NCBI GenBank assembly: GCA_007115995.1
Contig: SKJI01000033.1
Location: 1 to 45,221, forward strand
Length of the DNA: 45,221 nucleotides
Reading direction: 5' to 3'
From: a candidate division SR1 bacterium
GTDB taxonomy: Bacteria > Patescibacteriota > Gracilibacteria > Absconditabacterales > Absconditicoccaceae
Each line of letters begins with the position of its first letter. Position 1 is the stretch's first letter. The notes beneath the pieces are model-generated. The model saw only the letters and a list, made by a program, of their open reading frames with translations, was not told where the DNA came from and ran no database searches. Shown here in pieces: positions 33,538-41,991 of the stretch. A program made the translations under genes and the position numbers.

Positions 33538-34548
33538 CTACACTTTGACTAATGTTACAAAGTCATCATGTAATATTTTTTCTTTTGGTGGTTGATTATG
33601 CAACCAACCCGCAAGATTGGTTGCATAAATCACCCCATTTTCTTTTACTACTCTTTGACATTCGTCATAGTCAATACAATAATTTCTGACTGCAACGATT
33701 ATATCAAAGGTATTGTTTTTAAAAGGAAAGGTGTCAGTTGAATCACAAACTGTATATTCAACAGGAGTTCTTCTTTTTATTCCAAATAATTTTGGAATAC
33801 ACTCATATACCCTCTCTATCCATTTCGAAACGAATAACGAAGGAATATGATTGTCAGAAACGACAATTTTCCCCTTTCCTCCCAAAAATTTTTTATATCT
33901 TATGTGATGAGGAACTGCCCCCCCACCTAAGATTAAAACTTTTTCACCACTATTGAGTTTACGATATTTTTTTACTTTATCGTACTCTAAGAAAGCAAGT
34001 TGCACGGGATTAAAAAAGAATGGCCACAATATAGTAAAATATATTGTGGTTATGCCCTGATCTAAACTAAAAAAGATTTTATCAATAACTTTGTCTTTTT
34101 GTAGATTTTTCGTTTCAAAAAAATTTAAAGATAAAGTTTTTACTGATAAAAACTTTAATAATTGGTCAAATCCAAACCCTTTTTCATTAGTATCATCAAC
34201 CTCTATTTTTTTATTATTAAAAAAATAAAGGTTTGAATCTTTTGGGTTAAAATAACAATACTTATAATTTCTATTCTTTTCTATCAAAGAAGAAAAGAAC
34301 CGACTATAAATATTGTTTCGTGTCTGTATACCAAATATTGTCATTGGTATGACAAACATGATGTTTCCCATTAAAAAGACAACAAGAAATCCTTCTACAA
34401 AACCTTCTACAAAACTTTCCGAAGCGATACCTGTCATCAAACCAAATATCGGAGAAAAGATTAAGAAAAGTAATGATAAAGAATTTCTCGATTCAATTTC
34501 TTGAAGAAATTCAATTCTAACCACTTCATGTGGTTTTAATTCAGACAT
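33538..34548 (-). CDS. Membrane-anchored SAM methyltransferase without any TGA codon (probable recent transfer)
   Basis: A 336-residue protein. Two N-terminal membrane helices (SLLFLIFSPIFGLMTGIA and FLVVFLMGNIMFVIPMTIFG), a middle part of unknown type, then a Rossmann methyltransferase-like domain: GEKVLILGGGAVPHHI, GKIVVSDNHIP, and FPFKNNTFDIIVAVRNYCIDY. About 22 glycines are all coded GGN; there is not one in-frame TGA, in contrast to every neighbour of similar size. This is expected for a gene from a standard-code donor. ATG 34548 was chosen; upstream in-frame starts (ATG near 34596, TTG 34629) exist. It sits beside tRNA-Val and carries its own terminator. Substrate unknown. Confidence 0.85.
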   Translation of the reverse strand: MSELKPHEVVRIEFLQEIESRNSLSLLFLIFSPIFGLMTGIASESFVEGFVEGFLVVFLMGNIMFVIPMTIFGIQTRNNIYSRFFSSLIEKNRNYKYCYFNPKDSNLYFFNNKKIEVDDTNEKGFGFDQLLKFLSVKTLSLNFFETKNLQKDKVIDKIFFSLDQGITTIYFTILWPFFFNPVQLAFLEYDKVKKYRKLNSGEKVLILGGGAVPHHIRYKKFLGGKGKIVVSDNHIPSLFVSKWIERVYECIPKLFGIKRRTPVEYTVCDSTDTFPFKNNTFDIIVAVRNYCIDYDECQRVVKENGVIYATNLAGWLHNQPPKEKILHDDFVTLVKV

Positions 34549-34715
34549 GTTTATTTTTTCTGTCTGAATTATAGATGTTGATGTTAATGACCTCATACTA
34601 GTAATTTTTATTTTTTTGCAATAACGCAAATTATTTATAAATATTATTAAAAAAAAGTCAATACTTCATTATACCACTTTTACACCCACACCCTCTTTAC
34701 TTTACACAATGAGTT

Positions 34716-34764
34716 CTTTACAGTAATTTTTCCTTTTATTTAAAAGAAAAAATGGACTGTAAAG
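34716..34764 (+). promoter_or_regulatory. Long hairpin over the comF start region
   Basis: CTTTACAGT (34716-34724) pairs with ACTGTAAAG (34756-34764), and the A/T-rich inner arms also pair nearly throughout (CCTTTTA with TAAAAG). The putative comF ATG at 34752 lies in the 3' arm, so the structure could hide the start or mark that the real start is further in. Confidence 0.5.
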
Positions 34765-35492
34765 CATTGGACACTGTAAAGTGTCAAAAAACTGTACAAC
34801 AAGGTGTCAAAAAACTGTACAAACAGCTGATAAATACTCTCTTTCCGCCACTTTGTTGTCACTGTCAAACTCGTGAGTGAGTGTACGTCTGTCCAGTGTG
34901 TTTAGAAACAGTATTTTCTTACCCAGATGTGTGTTTTTATTGTAGAAATAGATCGTGATCACAAAACGTTTGTGAAGAGTGCGTCTCAATTCTTGATAGA
35001 ATTATTGTTTGTTTTTCTTATAGATGAGCAATAAAATCAGCTATTAAAGCACTCAAATATAAAGATTATAAAGCGATCATACAGCCACTTATCCAAAAAG
35101 CACTCCGATCTCAACCACTCGATCAGTACGATTCAAGTAATACCGTTATCACCTACATTCCTATGCATCGACGAAAACAATATCGAAAAAGATGATACAA
35201 CCAGGGATCGCTCTTAGCAAAAGAGCTTAGCAAGCAGACATGACTTCCATGTGTAAACCTTTGTAAAAAGATCAAACTAACCAAAAGTCAGACAAAATTT
35301 AGCAGAAATAAAAGAAAAATGAATGTGTACAACACCTTTACACTGTCAAAAAGTTTAGCTAATCATATTAAACACGTTATTATCGTTGATGATATCGTTA
35401 CAACATGATCAACGCTTTCCACAGTTGCTTGATTGCTAAAAAAACATTACTCACTTACATCAGTAGTATGATACTGCCTTGCAAGACAATAA
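34752..35492 (+). CDS. comF: ComF-like phosphoribosyltransferase-fold protein
   Basis: A 246-residue protein with the ComF pattern: N-terminal Cys motifs (FPPLCCHCQTR, CPVCLE, CFYCRN, VCEEC) that probably bind zinc, then YRGAIKSAIKALKYKDY, YIPMHRRKQYRKRGYNQGSLLAKEL, and the PRPP loop HVIIVDDIVTTGST. ComF helps ssDNA uptake in naturally competent bacteria. The start is uncertain: ATG 34752 is inside a hairpin and its first ~20 residues are unlike the family; TTG 34767 is the other option. Both are in frame, and the family part begins about residue 24 (KLYKQLINTLFPP). Confidence 0.85.
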
Positions 35493-35509
35493 AATAAGAT
35501 AATATGTAT

Positions 35510-35664
35510 GGAAAGTACGAAAAAATGATGAAATTTGATGAAATAAAATGTTTCCCTCATAAACAACTTCCTTAAGGAATCTCTATGTTACATATAATCC
35601 TATAAATAGAATGATATATAATTATTGTATAGAATCGTTTTATAAATAATGTTTCAATAGTTCC
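35510..35664 (-). repeat. 155-bp-family intergenic element, copy D
   Basis: It starts GGAAAGTACGAAAAA and ends AATAGTTCC, exactly 155 bases. The inner palindrome is TTCCTTAAGGAA and the segment TTACATATAATCC aligns with copies A and B, but the right half has drifted. It fills the gap between the convergent comF and glycosyltransferase genes and touches the latter's stop codon. Confidence 0.72.
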
Positions 35665-36843
35665 TTATTTTTGATGAAATGTTTCAATAAAATGAGATAG
35701 CACATCTAGTGCTGCGTTATTTCATATAAAAAAATTTTTCTTAACAAGAGCAAGCATATAGGGAGATGGCACAAGATGTAATACAATCTTTTTCCTCAAC
35801 AGTTTCTTTATGATAAAAATTGATACCCACTTCAATACAAGTAATGGAAAATATATCCATGACACTCTTATTCATTCCTTTATAAATCAAAGAAAATTTG
35901 TCGCTTTTGTTAGTTGACTTATTGTTGTTACCTGTGAAGGAAAAGGGTGAAACAATCCAAAATCATGATACATTATCCACTCACTTCTTTGTTTGCTTGA
36001 AGAAGAATAATATAAAGGAAACCATCACAATACTCTATGAATACTATGCCACCAAATTAAATCTGGATCAAAATCTTTGATAGTTTTTTTTAAACGAAAA
36101 CCAGCTGAAATGTTGCATAAAGTCTTCAACAAATTTGTTGTGAGAGTTTTATTTGAAACATTTCTTTGGTCTCATCCAAAAAACTCAACAATATATCACT
36201 CCTGTTGAAGTTTTTTTTGAACAATAAGCAACCAGTTTTCAATTCATCATATATCTTTATTATAGTCTGATACCAATAAAATACGCTTAGTTGATGATTT
36301 TATTAATAATCAGTAGTGATGAAACCATCTCTCCCATGTATATTGTTCAAATAAACTGAGTGCATGATATTTATTTTGTTGATATACTGAGTCTGTATAA
36401 TTATTTACTAGAGTTTTGAACAAAGAAAGAATGCGCGATGAACCAGATAGATCATCATCAAACTGTCATAAATCATAACTATCTTGCACAAATTGAGCCA
36501 ATCATCATTGTTGATATCAAATCACAGGCACACCCAAAGAGAGACTATCTAATGCACTTAAACCAAAGGTTTCAAGAAAACGCGAAGGCATTAATGTAAA
36601 ATGAGCTCTCTTCCATATAGAAACAAGATTAGACTTTTCTTTAAATCAATGATATGTAAAAAAATCATATTTTTCGCTATATGCTTGAGCTTTGGCGGAC
36701 AAAACTCATTTTCCAAACATATGAATATCAAAATGACTACTCAATCAGTCTTGTTCCAAACTATCTAACGCATCAAATATGTCTATTACTCACTTTTCAG
36801 AAACAACTCTTCCCACAAAAACTACTGTTAATTTAGTTTTCAT
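35665..36843 (-). CDS. Glycosyltransferase with GT4-type halves in reversed order
   Basis: A 392-residue protein. Residues 1-~180 look like the C-terminal (nucleotide-sugar) half of a GT4 enzyme: VVFVGRVVSEKGVIDIFDAL, then LMPSRFLETFGLSALDSLSLGVPVIGY, and a closing helix with WERWFHHY. Residues ~185-392 look like the N-terminal (acceptor) half: RILLVSDYNKDIGGIENWLLIVQKKLQ, FFGGDQRN, DFDPDLIWWHS, WIMYHDFGLFHPFP, and LHLVPSPYMLALVKK. In normal GT4 proteins the order is the opposite. The start codon overlaps the rsmI stop (11 bases), so the N-terminus is firm. Likely adds sugar to a lipid or cell-surface chain. The copy-D repeat abuts the stop. Confidence 0.75.
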
Positions 36844-37513
36844 TACTATTGAGAAATCATAAAACAAATTCTCCTTTGAGCACTATTTCACCGTTTTGTA
36901 TTCTCAGCATAATCTCATCAATTGTTCAAAAAACGTATTGTTCATAAATTTTAGTTAATTCTCTAGCAACAAAAACAAGACCATTATATCATAATTTTTT
37001 GAGTTGCTGCAATGTTTTTTCAACTCTATGAACAGACTCATATATATATACTGGCTGATCAAACGTCATAATCTTTTTAAAAAACGTTTGCCTTCATTTT
37101 TTTGTTGGAGGAAATCCAAGATAAACAAACTGAGAAGTGTCGCAATACGATCAAACCACCGCAGGTATAAGAGCAGTTGCTCATGGAAGAACCTCAAAAG
37201 GTAAAGACCACTCCCAACAATACTTGATAAGTTGCTTACCTGGATCAGAAAGACCAGGAGTTCAAGCATCAGAAACAAGTCAGCAATGTTTTTCTTGCAA
37301 AAGTTCTAAATAAAACATATACGATGAGTCACTAGTAAAAGAATGAAGAGAATATAATTTTTTATTTCTCCGATCAATCTCATAAATTCTAAACAATTTC
37401 TGTAAATTTCTTGTGTCTTCACAAAAAAAGACCGACAGTTCTTTGAGTAATCATAATGCTCTCAAAGTAATATCGTCTTTGTTTCAAATTGGAACTGGTA
37501 TAATAGATAACAT
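36833..37513 (-). CDS. rsmI: 16S rRNA (cytidine-1402-2'-O)-methyltransferase
   Basis: A 226-residue protein of the tetrapyrrole-methylase fold: IIPVPIGNKDDITLRAL, FFCEDTRNLQKL, CGLVSDAGTPGLSDPGKQL, VLPGATALIPAVVGS, FVYLGFPPTKKGRQ, and YESVHRVEKTL, all RsmI features. It methylates the ribose of C1402 in the ribosomal P site. The normal length is 280-290, so the C-terminal domain is shorter here (ends after GEFVLGF). Translationally coupled to the glycosyltransferase by an 11-base overlap. Confidence 0.93.
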
Positions 37514-37911
37514 AAATGAATAATAACTAAAACAACACAATAATCAAATGATACATTTTGAGGACTGTAAAAATTTTTTTTAACACTGTAAAAAACATCC
37601 TTAAATAATAAGCTTTGGACACATGATGTAAAAAATGTTTGACAACTTTTAGACACCATTTAGACACCTAAAAGATTAAAAATATGTATTATATTAAGAC
37701 CATATATTATAGTCTAAATATGAAAATAACCAATGTTTCATAGAGTTTTTAAAATATTACACGATATTCTCTTAACCTCTAAAGTGACAATTTACATTAG
37801 ACTGTAAAAAAACTGTCAAAATATGTACAAACACTATAGAAGTAAAAGGGTTTTGACACAATTATAGTACAAAAAAAATCTCATTGAGAGATTTTGAAAA
37901 AAATACTAATT
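37514..37911. other. 398-bp spacer with TGTAAA/GACAC word cluster
   Basis: No gene is seen. From 37564 to 37860 it has at least nine words of the type ACTGTAAAA, TTTGACA, TTTAGACACC and TGTACA; ACAACTTTTAGACAC at 37642-37656 recurs exactly inside comM at 40042-40056. A terminator hairpin lies at the right end. Confidence 0.65.
37871..37895 (-). terminator. Terminator of tRNA-Cys
   Basis: AAATCTC/GAGATTT with a five-base loop; on the minus strand it is followed by a T-run and lies 17 bases past the tRNA. Confidence 0.65.
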
Positions 37912-37985
37912 AGGCACCAATGGGATTCGAACCCATGAACCGAGGTTTTGCAGACCTGTGCGATAGACCACTCCGCCATGGTGCC
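37912..37985 (-). tRNA. tRNA-Cys (anticodon GCA)
   Basis: A 74-base tRNA. Acceptor GGCACCA pairs with TGGTGCC, loop CTGCAAA gives anticodon GCA (37949-37951 on plus as tgc), T-arm ATGGGTTCGAATCCCAT. Unlike the two other tRNAs in the window it has no encoded CCA, so it needs CCA-adding enzyme. Confidence 0.95.
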
Positions 37986-38035
37986 TGATAGATTTGTATC
38001 AAGTACTATAAGAATATCTATAGTGATTTCCACAC

Positions 38036-38926
38036 TTATTTTCGTAATTTTTGAGGATAATATCAAGACATAACTTTTTCTTCTAAAAACTCTTGCAACA
38101 ATGGCTTATCTTCAATGTTTGTTACTCAAGACCACTGCTCATCTGATACTGCCACCAAACAACTTGCATCATGACTTTCCAACAATGTATTACATACTGA
38201 AGGTATATAAAATTCTTTCTTAGGATCGCTAGCGTATTTTTCTAAGAATAATAAAAACTGTTCTTGTAGAACAGAAAAAAAGTGTTGAGAAAATCACCAA
38301 AAGTTAATAGAAACAATCGTTTCTGGTGATATTTTTTGTAGTTCATTACTTGTATAAGTTTGTTGCTGTCCATCTCGATGTATTCAATGAGACTCTTGAA
38401 TGGATTGTAAATGTGTTCAAGAAACTGTACAAATTCATCTATTTACCGATCAAGATTTTGGCATGGTTTTAGATAAAGGATATCATATCATAGCAAAATT
38501 CTTTCCATTTAATCATTCTAACAAAGAAAACATCTTGCTCATTCAAGAAAATCCATACCAATCGTCAGCATTAATAACAACAAATGATCACATTACATAC
38601 TCCTTGCATACCAAAACAGCATGTCCTGTTCACCGTGGTTTTAAGCGATGATCTGTATCTATTCACTGTGGTATATATGCTTGCATGTCTTGATAAACAA
38701 ACCTTATTGGATATTTTTCAAGCATTTTAGCTCATAATTTTTGTGTTATTTGTTCTTCATGCTCTCTTTTTATAACGACTAGAATCTGATCAGCTCAAGA
38801 TTTTAATGCATCATACATTGAATATTCCATAATCATTTCATTATTTGGACCAAATCAATCAATTTGTTTTAGTCATCAATAACGTAATCATAGTCATCAT
38901 GCCATAATAATGAGTGTTTTTTTCAT
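38036..38926 (-). CDS. NDP-sugar nucleotidyltransferase
   Basis: A 296-residue protein of the nucleotidyltransferase GT-A-like fold. The N-terminal loop IIMAGGLGLRYGGLKQIDGFGPN is the pyrophosphorylase motif, with GGLKQ typical of a group that is distinct from GalU and RmlA. FVVINADDWYG carries the metal-binding Asp pair; INFWGFS follows. It likely activates a hexose-1-phosphate with an NTP; which sugar is not clear. It starts four bases after the galU stop and they form an operon. Confidence 0.85.
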
Positions 38927-38930
38927 GAGT

Positions 38931-39731
38931 TTATCGATATCATAAATGTTTTGTTTCAATGTTTGCTTTGTGCCAAGCGTCTGTTGTTCCTACATCCCAA
39001 AATAAATCACCACAATCATGTGGAATAAGTGACCATTGATCAGTAAGTTGCAAAAGACAATCAGGCATAACAATTTCTCATTTTGAACTATCTAGCTTTG
39101 TTGTTTCAATAATACCAAAAAAATCCTTTGGAAGAATATATAATCCATTACAAATATAGTTTGATGGAGCTTCTTTTTTAGTAGCAGGCTTTTCGATAAT
39201 TCAACAAATAGATCAGTTTTTATTGAAGTCTACAACTCAATAATTTGAAAGGTATTTGTCTGCAACTTTTTGAATTCAAATCACTGGCTGTTTATAGGTA
39301 AAAAAAACTTCAATCATATTTTTATAAACTGACATGTCTCAAAATTGATCTCATACCGAAACAAAGAAAAAATCATCGGTAACTCGATTTCTCGTTTCTA
39401 ACAACGCATGAGGAAATCATAACTGTTCTTTTTGCTTAAAAAAAACATAATTACACAAATGTTTTGGTTCGTTTATTTTTTCTAATAATGCTTCCTTATT
39501 TTTTTTCACTAGAATATCCTCAAGTTCATAATTTTTATCAAAATATCACTCAAGTGATCATTTTCATTGTGAAGTAATAAATCAAATCTCATTAATTCAA
39601 GCGGCTACAAGTCATTCTACAATATATTGAATTACAGGCTTATTTCATATTGGTAACATTTCTTTTGGTATTGTTTTGGTGATAGGTAACATTCTAGTTC
39701 AATATCACGCAGCGGGAATAATAGCTTTCAT
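38931..39731 (-). CDS. galU: UTP--glucose-1-phosphate uridylyltransferase
   Basis: A 266-residue enzyme making UDP-glucose. [28 protein letters not shown] is the GalU signature (the loop Gly are TGA), then KPVIQYIVEGLVAAGINEIGFITSQGK, VSVGDQFG (metal-binding Asp), GIIEKPA and FWDVGTTDAW. The product serves as sugar donor for glycosyltransferases such as the one at 35.7 kb. First of a two-gene operon with the NDP-sugar transferase. Confidence 0.94.
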
Positions 39732-39811
39732 AGACAGTATTGTAAGAATATAAAAGTACTTAGCAAGATGAGTATAAACTTATAGAGTTACAAAGTAAAC
39801 TAAAAATTTAA

Positions 39812-39862
39812 GGAATCTCTGAAATATTTGATTTTATAAAATTATTTTCTTTCCCTCGACTA
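39812..39862 (-). repeat. Degraded half of the 155-bp element, copy E
   Basis: Starts GGAATCTCTGAAATATTTG and aligns with the first ~50 bases of copy C (TTTTATAAAATT, then TTTCCCTC). The other half is missing. It lies five bases from the comM stop. Confidence 0.4.
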
Positions 39863-39867
39863 GTATT

Positions 39868-41346
39868 CTATAAATCTATAACCATCCTCATAGATCTATA
39901 CTGATATGCTTCCAAAATATGTTCTTTTTTTACAGATCAAATTTGATTATATCATGCTATAGAACTAGATAAATTCAATAAATTGGAGACAACCCTTCAA
40001 GAGAGTGTAAACTTTTTTGACAGCAATTTTACAGTATCTTTACAACTTTTAGACACTGTCATTTTCTGTCTATGTTTATTTATAAAAGCATATCATTTAT
40101 ATAACTGAGATATATCTTCAACAAACTCTTGTTGTCAAAGCTCATCAGATAAAGGTTGTCTTGTAACATCTAAGATTATATCAAATCTATCTAAAAGCGG
40201 TCATGATATTTTTGCCTGATATCTTTTTATTTCGTTACTTGAACAGATACATTGTTTTTGTGTGTCTCAATAGTATCAACATCTACACGGATTCATTGTT
40301 GCAACAACCATACAGTCTGCTGGATATACAGCACTTCAATGGATACGTGAAATCATAATTTTTTTGTCTTGCATTGGTTGTCTTAATCATTCCAATATAT
40401 CACGTTTAAACTCTCACATTTCATCCAAAAACAAAACTCAACGATGAGCCAAAGAAACAAGTCATGGATGGAGATAGGTTCATCAACCAAACATTCAACC
40501 ATAAGAAATAGAGCTATGAGCCTTAATAAATGGACGCTTACTTATCATTTTTGATGGAGGAAGTTTTCATCATGCAGAATGTATAGCTGTTACTTCCAAA
40601 GACTCTTTATAATCTAATGGAGGAAGCAATAATCATAAATAATGAGCAAGAAGTGTTTTTCATGTTCAAGGAGATCAAATCAAAAGAACATTATGTTTTC
40701 AAAGTACAGCTATTTTCATTACTTTTTTAGCTAAAATATGTCAGTATATACTATGCTTTATAAGATAATTATGTTTATAATTATTAAATTTTTGTTGTAC
40801 TCATCATCATCAAATTTTTTTAAAACCATTGTTTGATTTAATAAATGAAATAATTTCATCAAATGATTGTAGAGCATAAAAACTTACTCATTGAACAAAA
40901 GACACCTCATCGATTGCTTCGTAAGGTATTATAAAATTTTTCCATCATTGTTTTTTAGATGAGAGTATTGTTGGTAGTAATCATTGAATATATTTTATTG
41001 TTCAATCAAGTCATAGTTCTCAAAATATCAAACAATTAGACAGAAAAATCTCTTGATTTTTACAATTTTTGGACATCATAAGAACTAATCATGTTGCTAT
41101 TGCTAGATCAAATCTACTTCCAAATTTTTTTACATTTGATGGAGCTAAGTTTACCACGTATTTTTTGGGAGTAAAAGTAATATTGGAGTTTTTGCATGCA
41201 ATTTTAATTCTTTCTCTAGATTCTTTTATTGAATTATCAGGTAATCAAATGATTTCAATTCAAGGTAAGGAATTATTGGTATCAACTTCAATAGTAATAA
41301 TCGTAGCATCTAATCAAATATTTTGAGCTGAAAAAATTTTTTTCAT
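39868..41346 (-). CDS. comM: Mg-chelatase-like AAA ATPase, ComM/YifB family
   Basis: A 492-residue protein. N-terminal Lon-like domain: FSAQNIGLDATIITIEVDTNNSLPG, IIGLPDNSIKESRERI, and KKYVVNLAPSNVKKFGSRFDLAIA. Central AAA module: Walker A LLIGSPGTGKTLLAHYL, Walker B VLFLDEMGEF, sensor VVATMNPCRCGYYGD (with Cys cluster), and arginine finger region GPLLDRFDIILDV. C-terminal YifB-type helix bundle (SGRVVSNLLNLSSSIAGY). ComM helps branch migration of incoming DNA in natural transformation and is usually ~500 residues. The 3' part (40005-40072) carries the word cluster seen in spacers. Confidence 0.95.
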
Positions 41347-41517
41347 AAAAAATATACATAAAAAAATAAATGTCTTGTGAAAGATTTTTTGGTGAGATTC
41401 TTCTCTAAAATAAACTTACAACACAACTATACACTTTTTTGTTGAAAATTTTCTTTAATAAAGTGTAAAATATATATAAATAATAGTAGTAGTAATAGAG
41501 AAAATATGTGGAAAGTA

Positions 41518-41991
41518 TTAATTACTTTTCCAAATAACACTATTATATTTAGGCAACTCTTCAGTTTCTTCTCTTCATTTTTTTTGACATTTTTTACACA
41601 TATTTACCACAGGTATTTCTATTTGTATATTATCACAGAGCCATTTTTCTAAATTAATTGTTTTATTTTTTTTATCAATTTCTAACTCAAACTGATCATC
41701 ATCTTTTTCTCATAAATATGCCTTTGTCTGGATAATTTTGTTAGTAAAAGTGTAGATATAATCTTTTCCACAATAATCACATGTTTGTTTAAGAGGCGCA
41801 TTAATATCAGTAATTTCAACTATTAACTGATCATCACTTAATCATATAAGTAACACAGTAAAACTCATTCATGGATCTTGAATTTGTGGAAGAAATGTTG
41901 AAAACTTGTTAGAAAATTTTAGAGTGTCTTTTACTCACAAATTATGTAATATATCAGAAACTTTAATTATATATCATCAATGAGTACTCAT
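41518..41991 (-). CDS. DUF177/YceD-like protein with a CxxC-CxxC pair
   Basis: A 157-residue protein. IKVSDILHNLGVKDTLKF at the start and the Cys pairs CDYCGKDY and CKKCQKK fit the DUF177 (YceD) family linked to 23S rRNA processing. Normally rpmF follows this gene; it is not found here. The start ATG (41989-41991) overlaps the tilS start in a palindrome, so both leader regions lie in the other gene. The start is backed by the family's conserved first strand following directly. Confidence 0.65.
41980..41991. promoter_or_regulatory. 12-bp palindrome shared by two divergent start codons
   Basis: ATGAGTACTCAT reads the same on both strands, so tilS and the DUF177-like gene both begin ATG AGT ACT CAT (Met-Ser-Thr-His) on overlapping codons. 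Neither gene can have its own untranslated leader free of the other's coding sequence. Confidence 0.85.

Noticed and set aside
34549-34629. Longer start (TTG) for the TGA-free methyltransferase
   Set aside because: The extra 27 residues look like chance extension; ATG 34548 begins directly before a plausible helix, and an ATG near 34596 remains a possible alternative.
37881-38066. Minus-strand 61-residue ORF across tRNA-Cys
   Set aside because: It is the translation of the tRNA itself and its flanks.
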